A stretch of 64,000 bases of DNA from Orientallactaga sibirica (taxonomy: Eukaryota; Chordata; Mammalia; Rodentia; Dipodidae). Below the pieces are notes generated by a model. The model had not been told where the DNA came from. It did not search any database and saw nothing but the letters and a program-made list of their open reading frames with translations. Shown here in pieces: positions 34,511 to 43,990 of this stretch (position 1 is the stretch's first letter; every line of letters starts with the position of its first letter). The translations under genes and the position numbers were made by a program. The DNA lies in assembly GCA_036365145.1 (NCBI GenBank), contig JAEOAD010000034.1, positions 15,963,501 to 16,027,500 on the forward strand. Reading direction: 5' to 3'.

Positions 34511-34619
34511 CCCTTTCTTATGGTTATTGTCACATGATTATATCACCACTGCGTTTCCTGGCACAACATTGGGACTCATTTAATACGAGTCTGTCCTCCA
34601 AATGACTTCTACTCTGTAC

Positions 34620-35180
34620 TCCTTGTGGAGATGGAAATGCTATCTTCCCTGTGATGGTAGAATATGAACTCACCCCAACTTTCTTTCTTCTCCCACTGAT
34701 TCCTGACCTCCTTCTACACTGCTCGTTTCTTCATTTCCCTCAGGTGTTGGTCCCAAAGTACCTTTTGCCAGAGAGGCTTTTCTGAATGCCCTGTGTACAC
34801 AGTACCCTCACTCTCCTTCCCCTCGGACCCGCCTTTTACTTAGTGCACTCCCCACCACCTCCTAGTTACTGCCCTTGTCCTCCAATAGAAAACTGACTCC
34901 TTCCAAAGGGTCTTTTGTAAATGGTTTGTCTTGCTTCTATTCCTCTACTGGACTTCCTTCCTTTTTCTTAGTATTTATGGACCACAGTGTGTGTGTGTGT
35001 ATATATATATATAGAAACACTTAGAAGTTGTAAGCTTGGGAGTTACTTTATGCTCATCTTTTAAGTAGGATGTATATGACTGTTTATGGAATATACCTGT
35101 ATCAATTTCTGATATAGACTTCATTCTGACAACAGATAACTTGAAAGCCTGGCACATAATAGATGGTTAATTGTTGTTAG
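34620..35180 (+). repeat. L2 LINE 3' end, sense
   Basis: L2 3' region order: AGAGAGGCTTTTCTGAATGC, CCTCACTCTCC, TTTCTTAGTATTTATGGACC, GCCTGGCACATAATAGATGG then TTAATTGTTG. Interrupted at 34988-35012 by a TG/TA microsatellite. Confidence 0.65.
34988..35012. repeat. (TG)n(TA)n microsatellite
   Basis: About six TG units run into six TA units. Confidence 0.9.
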
Positions 35181-35822
35181 TTGTGCTTCCCTTATATTTT
35201 CCCAAGCCTCCAGCGAAGTTAGTGTTAATATGCTCTTAATTACAGAAGGGAGTTCTCAGTTCTAGTTAACATGTCACATGATAACATGTAGATAATAATC
35301 TACTCATCTTTTGTTCCAGCCCACCAACTTATACATTTATATTAAAAAGTAGTTTGCAGAAACTTTAATTTTGCTTTTAGCGCTTCATGGATTATTGTGA
35401 TTTTCTAAGTCAACAGAGACATGTTCTAACATTTTCCGTGATGAACTAATCTCTATTTACTGCAATATAGATATATCACAAATCCCCAAAAGGAATGAGT
35501 TCAAATATAGCCACATGTATGCATTCTTTCAAGACATGCAGAAGAAGGAATAATGCTCCTAACAGGGAACTACATGACTGGAGTCACAATTTGCCACTGG
35601 GATCATTCTTTATCAGAAAGAATTGGATTAGAGTAGGATTGTTGGTCCCCCTAATATTCTTTATTGTAAGGGGCTGTCCAATGCAGGGTAGGATGTTTGA
35701 TAGAAACCCAAGTCCCTTAGTTCTGACCAATAAAGATGTCCTTGTGATGCAAAATGGCCTCCACTTTGGAAGCACCAGTTTAGAACTTTCAAATTTTAGC
35801 TAATTCTAGAATTGTAGGCTGA

Positions 35823-35839
35823 AGGCTTACTCTCTTTTC

Positions 35840-35872
<33 letters not shown>

Positions 35873-36023
35873 CGAGGTAGGGTTTCACTCTAGCCCAGGC
35901 TGACCTGGAATTCACTATGTAATCTCAGTGTGGCCTTGAACTCATGGTGATCCTCCTACCTCTGTCTCCCAAGTGTTGTGATTAAAGGTGTGCACCATTC
36001 CCGGCTGGCTTACTCCCTTTTCT
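35823..36023 (-). repeat. B1 SINE with target-site duplication and (CTTTT)n
   Basis: Antisense B1 (about 35838-36006): CTTTT pentamers and poly-T, TCGAGGTAGGGTTTCACTC, ending CACCATTCCCGGC. GGCTTACTCTCTTTTCT before it and GGCTTACTCCCTTTTCT after it are a near-perfect target-site duplication. Confidence 0.92.
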
Positions 36024-36029
36024 ATATGT

Positions 36030-37065
36030 ACACATACACATGCACAGAAACACACACCACACTGCTGTGAGATGTGCTGTGATGTTCTCCAGCCTGTTTC
36101 CTCACAGCAACGGCTAAGTTTTCTCGCACAGGCTCCCACCTGCACCCACTCAAACAGAAGCTCTGTGGGAAGCCTGTATGGGGAACAAGCATGCTGCCAT
36201 TCAGGTATGTTGCCGCTGACTGTGGCAATCTCTGCACAATTGCCTCCACCCCTGCTTGCCATTCTGGTGGGCTCTGGCAGATACTCTTGGCAGCTGTAGC
36301 CATCACAGTTCTGCACTCTATATGTTTGGCTTTATTTAGGCTCTGAACAAAACTTAAGGACACAGCTTTCTCCAGATCACTTTCTGCGCCCATGCCTCCT
36401 TCCTTTGCTTTGACCACTGGGACTTGCAGCAATAGGCAGATCTTTGTAGCAACTTATGACAAAATGGTGTACTTGGACAGTTGGGGGAAATAGTCAATTG
36501 TGCAGAAATCTACATCTCTCTCACTTTGATTTCTTCTTTCATATCTGCATTGGCATCCATCTTCAGCTGGAAGAATAGCCAAATAAGGAGTGTTTAATCA
36601 TGTGTGGAGATAGTTTTACAGTTGACAAAATGTTTGTGTCCTCCTCATCATATTTTTAAATGGTGTCTATAAAAATCCGAGATCTAGCGAGGGGTCATGA
36701 TTGTTCACAGTCACACGGCTAGCCAAGATGAGAAACTGTTTGCTAAAGCTTCCTGCAAGTTAAAGACTCACAGCTCAATGAACAAGACAGACATAAAAAC
36801 AAAGAAATGTAAGGCAATCAGTGCTGACATACAGTTATTGAAAATGAGCAAGTAAGCTGAGTGGAAAGAGCAACAATTTTTTACAAATGAATTGTAAAGA
36901 AGAAATGACCTCTAAGGACATGACCTCAGCTAGTTCCTGAGGGACAAATATAGTTTGGCCCACCCATGGGAAGAAAGTCAACAAAAATAGTTCCTAGTAG
37001 AGAATTAAGTCAACAACACAGGATCAGCAGATCAGTGTTTATTGTGATCATCATTATCCTCCTTA
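36030..37065. other. Unique intronic sequence
   Basis: Overlapping open frames of 103-136 codons lie at 35942-36432 on both strands, without homology or splice context. No repeat assigned. Confidence 0.4.
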
Positions 37066-37069
37066 TCCA

Positions 37070-37240
37070 TTTATGACATTTATTGAGCATATACTACATG
37101 CCAGGAGCTTGCAGTGGGCATGTTGCATGGTTTGTGTTATTCAGTTGTCATACTTGTTTCAAGTGTATATGCTCTTATTAATATTACATAGATGTGAAGA
37201 ATAAAACTCAAAGAGGTTAAATAGCTCTCATGAAATAGTA
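37070..37240 (-). repeat. MIR SINE relic, antisense
   Basis: Classic antisense MIR order: ATTTATTGAGCATATACTAC, ATGCCAGGAGCTTG, GAATAAAACTCAAAGAGGTT, AAATAGCTCTCATG. Confidence 0.75.
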
Positions 37241-37243
37241 CTG

Positions 37244-37466
37244 TTTTATTTTATTTATTTATTTATTAGAAACAGAGAGAGGGAGAAAAGAGAGAGAGAG
37301 AGAGAAAGAGTGAGAATGGGCATGCCAGGGCCTCTAGCCACTGCAAATAAACTCCAGATGCAGGTACTGCCATGTGTATCTGGTTTATATGGGACCTGGG
37401 GAATCAAACCAGGGTTCTTAGGCTTTGCAGACATGTGTCTTAACCACTAAGCCATCTCTCCAGCCC
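37244..37466 (-). repeat. DIP-like SINE
   Basis: Antisense: ATTTATTTATTTATTAGAAA tail, GA-rich tract, GCATGCCAGGGCCTCTAGCC body, CACTAAGCCATCTCTCCAGC head. Confidence 0.88.
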
Positions 37467-37584
37467 AAAACATCATACTTTATATCCCATTAAAACTATA
37501 CACAGATAATAATTCCTCATAGATTCAAATATCACTAAGATATAGCTAGTTTTGAGAATTTTCATGTCAAAATGCTTATGGGCC

Positions 37585-37932
37585 TGTGTTGGTTTGATTC
37601 AGGTGTCCCCCATAAACGTAGATGTTCTGAATGCTAGGTTCCCAGCTGAGGGACATTGGGAATTAATGCCTTCTGGAGGCAGTGTATTGTATCTGGGGGC
37701 AGGCTTATGGGTATTATAGCCAGTTTCCCCTTGCCATTGTTTGGCACACTCTCCTGTTGCTATTGTCCACCTTATGTTGGCCAGGGGTGATGTCCACCCT
37801 CTGCTCATGCCATTGTTTTCCCCCACCATCATGGAGCTTCCCCTCCAGTCTTTAAGCCAAAATAACCCTCCCCCCCAGAAAGCTGCTCTTGGTCACGTGA
37901 TTTCTGCCAGCAATGCAAACCTAACTGCAACA
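37585..37932 (+). mobile_element. Solo ERVL-MaLR-like LTR
   Basis: A 348-bp unit starts TGTGTTGGTTTGATTCAGG and ends CTAACTGCAACA, so it has TG...CA termini. Internal phrases GTGTCCCCCATAAACG and TAAGCCAAAATAACCCTCC (degraded AATAAA polyadenylation region) match MaLR LTR layout. GGGCC before and AGGCC after could be a 5-bp duplication with one mismatch. No proviral genes are present. Confidence 0.75.
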
Positions 37933-37939
37933 AGGCCCA

Positions 37940-38215
37940 ATACTGTGAAAGTCTTAAGCGAGTAATGATAGTCACTGTGAGGTAATGAATGCAACAGCTA
38001 CCTGGTGTATAAAAGATAGCTTTTCAAAGCACTCCTCCCCATTCTCTGCTTTTACATACTTTCCATTCCTCTCCTGAATGTTACCTGTATCTTGCAGGGC
38101 ATACAGAAATGTCTCATTTAATATAGAGAACTCAACACTTTGATGATTTGAGTCTCCTCAGTAGTCACTGCCATCTTCAGAAAGAAGCTTCTCTGAATAA
38201 CAGTAAGAACAGCTC
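37940..38215. other. Unique intronic sequence
   Basis: Nothing recognised. Confidence 0.4.
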
Positions 38216-38217
38216 TA

Positions 38218-38408
38218 GGGGGCTTGAGAGATGGCTTAGTGGTTAAGGCGCTTGCCTGTGAAGGTTAAGGACCCAGGTTCGATTATCCAGATCCCATGTA
38301 AGCCAGATGCACATGGCAAAGGCATCTGGAGTTCGTTTGCAGTGGCTAGTAACTCTGGCGTGTCCATTCTCTGTCTCTCTCTCTATATATAATAAATAAA
38401 TAAATATT
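38218..38408 (+). repeat. DIP-like SINE
   Basis: Sense: GGGGGCTTGAGAGATGGCTT head, GGTTCGATTATCCAG B-box region, short body lacking part of the CACAAGGTGGC motif, and AATAAATAAATAAATATT tail. Confidence 0.87.
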
Positions 38409-38409
38409 A

Positions 38410-39545
38410 AAAATAGCACTAATTTATGAACATAAACACAAGTGTTCACAGGGCAATTTGATGAGTACAACATATCCATTTAGCCAAACAACAGCAATAC
38501 CTTCCTCCCTCTACTGTCTATGACCTTCCCCATCATAGGCCATTGACAAAGTTTTTGGTAACAGGCAGTAATTTCCTCCCATGGAGTGGGCCTCAAATCA
38601 ATCAGAGAGAGGCTTGTTATCCTCATAAGTCATGATACATGTTTCCTGGCTGTTTGGATGTGCAGCACACAGGGTAAATCTACCAGTGAGCAAGACTTGA
38701 TTTTTCTCCCCAGTAGCCTGCAGAGCACTTTCCAGTACTATGGTATTTTGCAGGGAGGAGGCTTCCAGTTAGTTACAGCCTGATTTCTTAGCATCACACA
38801 ACTGAAGCACATGGTATCTTCAGTAATAGGAGCTTACTATCTAGTTCTGGTAGGCAAGAAATAGCACTGTATTGTTTTGGGGGTTATAGAGTTACATTTT
38901 CCTTTCATTATGGAGAAAGACAAACTCTTTTAGAGTGAGAAGGTGGGGGTCTATCAATATCTTATAGGCTGGTACCAAGGCTGGACATAGACTTGTGACT
39001 TTTCTTTTATGCTTTCCAGAAAAACAAACAAACAAAACAAACAAAAAACAAAAAAAAACCTCACCACCTAAGCTCTCCCTTGGACTCCAGCATTTGTCCA
39101 GTGCAGCATCAGTGTACTGTGACTTCACCCAACTGAAGAGGTGGGCAAGATCTTGTCAAACCCTTGGCCTTTAGTGTTCCCTCTGATGGTCAAGGGACCT
39201 TGAGTATAGATGAATTTATAATAGATGAATGGGGGGGGCGCATATATGTGTTTGCGGCTTGGGAAATATTCCACAGATCTTTGTAGAAGGGTACTCCAAC
39301 AAACTGTAAGGATTTTGTGTCTCTAAAGTAGCCAGTTCAGATAGTCAGGGTGCTAATCTAGCCTAAGACTTTGTGCATTCATCTGACCAAGCAAAATCAA
39401 AAAGCAAACTTAGTATCTATGTGAAAAGAGCAGAAAAAGAGATTCATTGAGCCCCAAGTTGTGAGAGTCAGTTGCTACTGAAGGCAGGAGGAGGGGTAGA
39501 TGCTTGCATTCTGTCACCATGCCCCTAGCTGGCTGTATGGTACTG
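38410..39545. other. Unique intronic sequence with short simple repeats
   Basis: A (CAAA)n tract is at 39021-39060 and a G8 run at 39231-39238. No exon or transposon was recognised. Confidence 0.45.
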
Positions 39546-39549
39546 CTTC

Positions 39550-39720
39550 TGCATTAATTCATTCCATTCACTCAACACATACCTTCCCTGAAGAGCTATG
39601 TGGTACCAAGTTTTGAGATGCAGGTACTTAGACATGTCCTCAGTTTACTAATGAGAAAACTGCATCTCTGTGGGAGCAAGCAATTGGGATGCATTCACTC
39701 AGCATGCACATGCTAAAGCA
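39550..39720 (-). repeat. MIR/L2-type relic, antisense
   Basis: ATTCATTCCATTCACTCAAC, AGTTTACTAATGAGAAAACT and GGAGCAAGCAATTGGG follow the antisense MIR/L2 order. It sits within 250 bases of the BRINP1 exon. Confidence 0.5.
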
Positions 39721-39786
39721 AGGCAATCATGTGGACCCAGGTCACACTAACTTTTTGTGAACCTTAAAGCATTTTGATGAAAATAT

Positions 39787-39873
39787 GTTAACTTTTTCTT
39801 TTCCATTGTCTTTCTCTTCCCTCTCTCTTTCTTCTTCCTCCTTCCTTTCTTTTCTTGATTCTTTCCTCTATAG
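39787..39873 (+). promoter_or_regulatory. 3' splice site region of BRINP1 intron 1: branch point, polypyrimidine tract, AG
   Basis: The acceptor ends TATAG at 39869-39873. Upstream lies an unbroken 48-base run of C and T (39809-39856), within a tract from about 39792 that is pyrimidine apart from a few purines. A branch-point-like GTTAAC sits at 39787-39792, about 83 bases from the acceptor. A closer candidate is TTGATT near 39855-39860. The arrangement is a strong mammalian acceptor. The branch point choice is inference. Confidence 0.8.
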
Positions 39874-39923
39874 GACTCCACAGAATGGAGCAAGAATGAG
39901 AGGAAAAAGGCCGGCAGAAAAGC
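39874..39923 (+). other. BRINP1: BRINP1 exon 2, 5'UTR portion
   Basis: These are the 50 bases between the AG acceptor (39872-39873) and the BRINP1 start codon. They carry two upstream ATGs (39885 and 39896), annotated separately. The exon start is inferred from the polypyrimidine tract and first suitable AG. In known BRINP1 genes a non-coding first exon lies far upstream, which fits a UTR leader spliced to this point. A different acceptor AG could shift the boundary. Confidence 0.8.
39885..39899 (+). promoter_or_regulatory. Upstream ORF 1 in BRINP1 5'UTR
   Basis: ATG at 39885 opens a four-codon frame (Met-Glu-Gln-Glu) closed by TGA at 39897-39899, 24 bases before the main start. Its context is strong: A at -3 and G at +4. 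If the spliced leader includes this segment, scanning ribosomes would meet it before the BRINP1 start. Regulation is inference; the reading frame is directly visible. Confidence 0.6.
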
Positions 39924-39943
39924 ATGAACTGGAGGTTTGTTGA
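39896..39943 (+). promoter_or_regulatory. Upstream ORF 2 overlapping the BRINP1 start codon
   Basis: A second upstream ATG at 39896 overlaps the stop of the first upstream ORF. It runs 15 codons to TGA at 39941-39943, out of frame with and across the BRINP1 ATG at 39924. It has A at -3 and A at +4. Overlapping upstream frames usually lower translation of the main frame, since ribosomes using them finish past the main start. Function here is inferred only from position. Confidence 0.55.
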
Positions 39944-40141
39944 GCTCCTCTACTTCCTGTTTGTATGGGGCCGTATCTCAGTGCAGCCCTCCCACCAGGA
40001 GCCAGCTGGGACAGACCAACATGTCTCCAAGGAATTTGATTGGCTTATTTCAGACAGGGGCCCTTTCCACCACTCCAGGAGCTACCTATCCTTTGTGGAA
40101 AGACACCGTCAAGGATTTACAACCAGATATAAAATATACAG
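39924..40141 (+). CDS. BRINP1: BRINP1 first coding exon (N-terminal 72 residues plus split codon)
   Basis: Seen: an open frame from ATG at 39924 encodes 72 residues and the first two bases (AG) of codon 73, then meets a GTATGA donor at 40142. The protein begins [20 protein letters not shown] and ends near TTRYKIY. Residues 3-20 form a short hydrophobic signal-peptide core, followed by a polar segment ([12 protein letters not shown]) and then [15 protein letters not shown]. Known: this matches the start of BRINP1 (BMP/retinoic-acid-inducible neural-specific protein 1, DBCCR1, FAM5A), about 761 residues in human. It is a secretory-pathway glycoprotein of neurons with a MACPF domain starting just after this segment, linked to cell-cycle suppression and, in mouse knockouts, to altered behaviour. 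The Val at residue 14 appears to be Ile in human, a conservative change from memory. The start has A at -3. The frame reads a stop four codons past the donor, so splicing is needed. The following exon is outside the window. Confidence 0.96.
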
Positions 40142-40147
40142 GTATGA
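40142..40147 (+). promoter_or_regulatory. 5' splice site of BRINP1 intron 2
   Basis: The junction reads ACAG|GTATGA, matching the U2-type donor consensus at -2, -1 and +1 to +3 and +5. It splits an arginine codon after its second base (phase 2), as expected where BRINP1 continues into the next coding exon after KIYR. Confidence 0.88.
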
Positions 40148-40317
40148 CTCAGGCTAAAAAAAGCCCCTGCCTTTTACTACTGTTGTGCTTTGTGGGGATA
40201 GGCTTTGCCGACACCTGGCTGTTTGGAAAAATGACTTGGTCAAGAGACTGTGCCCTTGACATAGGATGTTTATCATTTTTTATCTTTGCATAAAATATTA
40301 ACAATAATTACATCAAA

Positions 40318-40725
40318 TAACCAATATTTATTGATTATTTATGATATGCTGGACATAGTACTTGGTAGTTAGACATTATCTCATTTAAACTGCTGATCAT
40401 CTAATGTTGACTAAAGTTGTTTGATCCAGTTGGCATGTAACTGAGTCTCAATTAGGAAACATAATAATATTTTTAAAGACACAGAGTTAGCTGGGCATGG
40501 TGGCACATGCCTTTAATCCCAGCATTTGGGAGGCAGAGGTAGGAGGATAGCTGTGAGTTCAAGGCCATCCTGAAACTACATAGTGAATTCCAGGTCATCC
40601 TGACCTAGAGTGAGACCCTACTTTGAAAAATAACAAACAAACAAACAAACAAAAAGACACAGAGTCAATAAGTGCTAGAGCTAGGATTCAACCCTTGTTT
40701 TATCTCTAGTCATGGTAATTCTTTT
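40318..40725 (-). repeat. MIR SINE, antisense, split by a B1
   Basis: Left part: AACCAATATTTATTGATTAT, GGACATAGTACTTGGTAG, TATCTCATTTAAACTGC. Right part (from 40653): GACACAGAGTCAATAAGTGC, TAGAGCTAGGATTCAACCC. Together they make one MIR interrupted by the B1. Confidence 0.75.
40475..40665 (+). repeat. B1 SINE with 13-bp target-site duplication
   Basis: Sense B1 from AGCTGGGCATGGTGGCACAT (40489) to a (CAAA)n tail, flanked by AAAGACACAGAGT at 40475-40487 and 40653-40665. It is the only clear full-length B1 in the same orientation as BRINP1. Confidence 0.93.
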
Positions 40726-40729
40726 GTTC

Positions 40730-41535
40730 TGCAAGTGTTACACATGAATCTAGTAATCCTACATAACTATAAAAGACTAAGTTATGTACAGGAGAGATCC
40801 TCTGAAGGTGCAATAAATGAGTTTATTTAATAAACCCACCATCGACAAATTAACAGGAGTAAAATTAATTATGTGCATACACAAGGGACTCCTACAAAAA
40901 TATAAGATTTGAGAAAGGAGCAGATGACTTCAGTGTGTGTAGCATTATGACTTACAGAAAGGAACTCAGGATCTCTGAGGGGTGGTATCAACACAAGGTG
41001 TAGAAAGTCCAGGAGAAGAAATGCATGGGGGAAGAGCTTTATTGTTTTCTTATGCAGATAAAGTAGTGTTGGTAACAGATACTTTCTCAGAGCATCCCTT
41101 TAGAACATTAGGGATAGCTTATGATAAAATCTGTCTGGGCCAGCATCTCCTGTTCTATCACGGAATCTTCTCTGGTGATGATTATGGGGAAGGAAATCCA
41201 TGGTAATTAAGCTACTGTTTGGAGGCTATATCTGTGAATACATAAGGTAACTTCAGAGAAAAATCCTACCTTGTGCTTTGGGGACAAAAGAGGAACCAGA
41301 GAGAGGAATGTGGGAGCCGGTGACACCACCTTTGGTTCCACTGGTTCAATGGAGAAAGAATAAATGACATACTTTCAAGTTTTCTGAGCCTCAACAGCCC
41401 AAAGTACTTTCTTTATGATCTTTTCTTATTTTCTACATTCTATTTAATCCTGATAACTTTAATATAGCCACCGTGCTCTAAATTTATTCCTCTGTAATAG
41501 GCAACATTCATATTACTTATTAGTGTGGAGTGGCC
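40730..41535. other. Unique intronic sequence
   Basis: No exon or repeat recognised. Confidence 0.4.
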
Positions 41536-41539
41536 TATT

Positions 41540-41850
41540 TATATGTGTGAGTGTGTGAATGCAAGTATGTATATGCCATAGGATGCATATGGAGGTCAGA
41601 GGATAGCTTCCGGGTCAGTCCACTGTCTTTCCACTTCATTTGAGTATGGGTTTGTCACTCTGAATTCTGTGCTCTTCTTTGCTGAACTTGCCAAGAGCTT
41701 CCAGGAAATTTTGTCTGCCTCCCATCTCACTGTGAGCTACAGGGGCTTGTATTCTCTCCACGGCTTCCAGCTTTTCATGTGGCCTCTGGGGATTGACCTC
41801 TAGTACTCCAGCTATGGCAAGCGCTATGCACTGAGCAATCACCCCAGCCT
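41540..41850 (-). repeat. B4-like SINE, antisense
   Basis: TATGGAGGTCAGAGGATAGC, AACTTGCCAAGAGCTTCC, CTGGGGATTGACCTCTAGTA and GCACTGAGCAATCACCCCAG follow antisense B4/ID order. Confidence 0.7.
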
Positions 41851-41887
41851 TAGAAACCGGTTTTATTTAAAATTTTTTTTTTTTAAA

Positions 41888-42046
41888 TCTTTTTTTTTTT
41901 TTTTTTTTTTTTGGTTTGGTTTTGCGAGGTAGGGTCTCACTCTGGTCCAGGCTGACCTGGAATTTAGTCTCAGGGTGGCGAAGAATCCTCCTACCTCTGC
42001 CTCCCGAGTGCTGGGATTAAAGGCGTGCGCCACCACGCCTGGCTAT
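41888..42046 (-). repeat. B1 SINE with two small internal deletions
   Basis: Antisense B1 from poly-T and GCGAGGTAGGGTCTCACTC to CGCCACCACGCCTGGC. It lacks about 10 bases after GACCTGGAATT and about 13 after CAGGGTGGC relative to the other copies. ATTTAAAAT lies on both sides. Confidence 0.9.
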
Positions 42047-42063
42047 TTAAAATGTTTTTGAGG

Positions 42064-42064
<1 letters not shown>

Positions 42065-42097
<33 letters not shown>
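42065..42097. repeat. (CA)n microsatellite
   Basis: About 16 CA units, 20 bases beyond a B1. Confidence 0.95.
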
Positions 42098-42099
<2 letters not shown>

Positions 42100-42835
42100 T
42101 AGTCATGTTTGGGTCTTCGAGTTTACCTTTGCTATATCATTGTTATCATATGCACACAGTAAATATTGTGGATTTGCATAAAGCAAAATCTCTGTGTAGT
42201 TTTTGCCTAATGTCAAGAAAGGAAAGGCAAACTCTTAACATCGCTGAGCCAATTATACTAAGGGACAAAAAAGCATGATGCCAGGAGGAACCTTGGCCTG
42301 TAACTAAGAAGCTCAGAATTCAGACCTTAGGTTTTCTAAGTCATTGATGTGGAAAGTAGCAAGCCATTTTGTGTTGATGTGTCCTGAAGATGAAGGATTT
42401 CTGAAATCTCCACCAGCTGCAAATGCTTGTCATTCCATTCCGAACATTCTAATTCTGGTGGGCCCACGAATGCCTAAGGTCTTGTAATGGGCTCTGCCCA
42501 TGCAAAAGTTCATGGATAAACTTTGTATGTGCCTTGAAGAGTGGTGAGTACTTGGTGAGTTACTGGAGAAACAAGCCACTGGGCATTATGAAGTGTGAGA
42601 ATGCAAAGAAAAATGAATACAGGGCGAATAAGTGAAGGAAGTATCTATAAATGTGAGAAATATGCACACATCTCTTCACTTCTCCTCTCAAAATAAAATA
42701 ACACCCAAAGTCAAACATTATGATTGAATCAAAGGGCTTCCTCTGGAGAGAATAGTATTATCTGCTAAATTTTAAATTTGTATTATTCTTAAAAAGGTTT
42801 CTAGCAGAATAGAGCTATATTGTTGGAGATAATGC
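42100..42835. other. Unique intronic sequence
   Basis: No recognised feature. Confidence 0.4.
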
Positions 42836-42837
42836 AT

Positions 42838-43024
42838 TAACCAGGCATGGATAGAGACATAAACCAGGTATGGGTATACACATAAACCAGGCACGGGTAT
42901 ACACATAAACCAGGTATGGGTATACACATAAACCAGGCATGGGTATACACATAAACCAGGCACAGGTATACACATAAACCAGGTATGGGTATACACATAA
43001 ACCAGGCATGGGTACATAATGACT
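42838..43024. repeat. 23-bp minisatellite, about 8 copies
   Basis: Unit AACCAGG(T/C)A(T/C)GGG followed by TATACACATA; CCAGG recurs exactly every 23 bases at 42841, 42864, 42887, 42910, 42933, 42956, 42979 and 43002. Three unit variants (GCATGGG, GTATGGG, GCACGGG) alternate. Repeating open frames over it are artefacts of the unit. Confidence 0.97.
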
Positions 43025-43369
43025 GCTTGAAGGACAGATGACTATGAAATGCCTGTTCCTAGAGAGGATGTAGCTGTGAGAGTTGGGTCCTGAAAGAAAT
43101 TATTGAGATCCAGATACCTTATTCTGCTTATTACTTGTCAAATTTTAATGATATCCAGGTTTTCATATGGCTTTCTCTTCCATTTGAGCCTCTTAAGGGC
43201 ACTTCAAGGTTGGGATGCATTCAATTCATATTTTCATTTTAATACTGACTTGATTAACACGAGTCAGGTAGCCAACAGAAGTCTCAATCAAAAGTCCAGA
43301 AGCACATTAATTAACCTGCTAGAACTGAAAGCATCTGGATACTCATTCCAGTCTCCATGCCCTGGGTTG

Positions 43370-43480
43370 TGACATTAGGGAAACCGCCTTCTTTACTGAA
43401 TCCCACTTTCCTCATTTATCAAATCAGGGTTGGATGAAGATCAGTGAATTTTAACCTGTGCTCTGTGAAATGCTGACAAC
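43370..43480 (+). repeat. MIR SINE relic
   Basis: GGGTTGTGACATTAGGGAAA and CACTTTCCTCATTTATCAAA fit the MIR core. Confidence 0.6.
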
Positions 43481-43784
43481 TGATTACAGTAGCCATGGTA
43501 ACCATTGTGTTGTTGAGAGATACCCAGAGGGCCTATCAGGCAGGATCCCTTCTTCTCTACTTCCCATGTAAAAGGAAGATTTACATCTGTTTATGTGTTT
43601 AGTTTTTGCATGGGCTTTGTGTTAGATTTGTAAGCAATGTTCCAGTCACACAGTGAGCTGGTTTCTACTTTTCTTTTAGCTCTACACTTAAGTGTAAGAT
43701 TTTACTAAGGTCACATGGATAACTAAATAATGGTGTTTAACACAGAAGCTAAGCCTTTGGTCATCTAGTCACTGTACCCTTCCT

Positions 43785-43920
43785 TTATTCAATCCTGAAA
43801 TAGTTATTAAACAACAGTTTGAGGCCCCGCATTGTATTTAGGGAAGATGATACAATGATGATGAGTAAAGTAAATATTATCCTCCCTCTCATAGTAGAGG
43901 TTGAAAGTAATTAACTATGC
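43785..43920 (-). repeat. L2 relic, antisense
   Basis: TTATTCAATCCTGAAATAG, GATGATACAATGATGATGAG, TATCCTCCCTCTCATAG follow the antisense L2 3' end. Confidence 0.5.
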
Positions 43921-43990
43921 ATGCACACACACATGGATTTATATATAGATTAGGTGCTACAAAATAAAAAGGCCAGGAGAGATTTATGTG

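Larger units (their letters stand above)
1..39873 (+). other. BRINP1 intron 1 (distal part) or upstream flank
   Basis: Everything upstream of the exon lacks recognisable coding exons, CpG islands or a promoter. BRINP1 has a non-coding first exon and a large first intron in other mammals, so this stretch is most simply the 3' part of intron 1. Where the intron begins cannot be seen here. Confidence 0.7.

Noticed and set aside
39937..40293. A 118-codon frame overlapping the BRINP1 exon.
   Set aside because: It is out of frame with the recognised BRINP1 protein and crosses the donor site into intron; it is a shadow frame.
42772..43017. Repeat-rich minus-strand frames (Met-Tyr-Pro-Cys-Leu-type) over the minisatellite, resembling a repetitive protein or CRISPR-like array.
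   Set aside because: The 23-bp units are directly adjacent without spacers, and the open frames follow from a stop-free unit. This is a vertebrate minisatellite.
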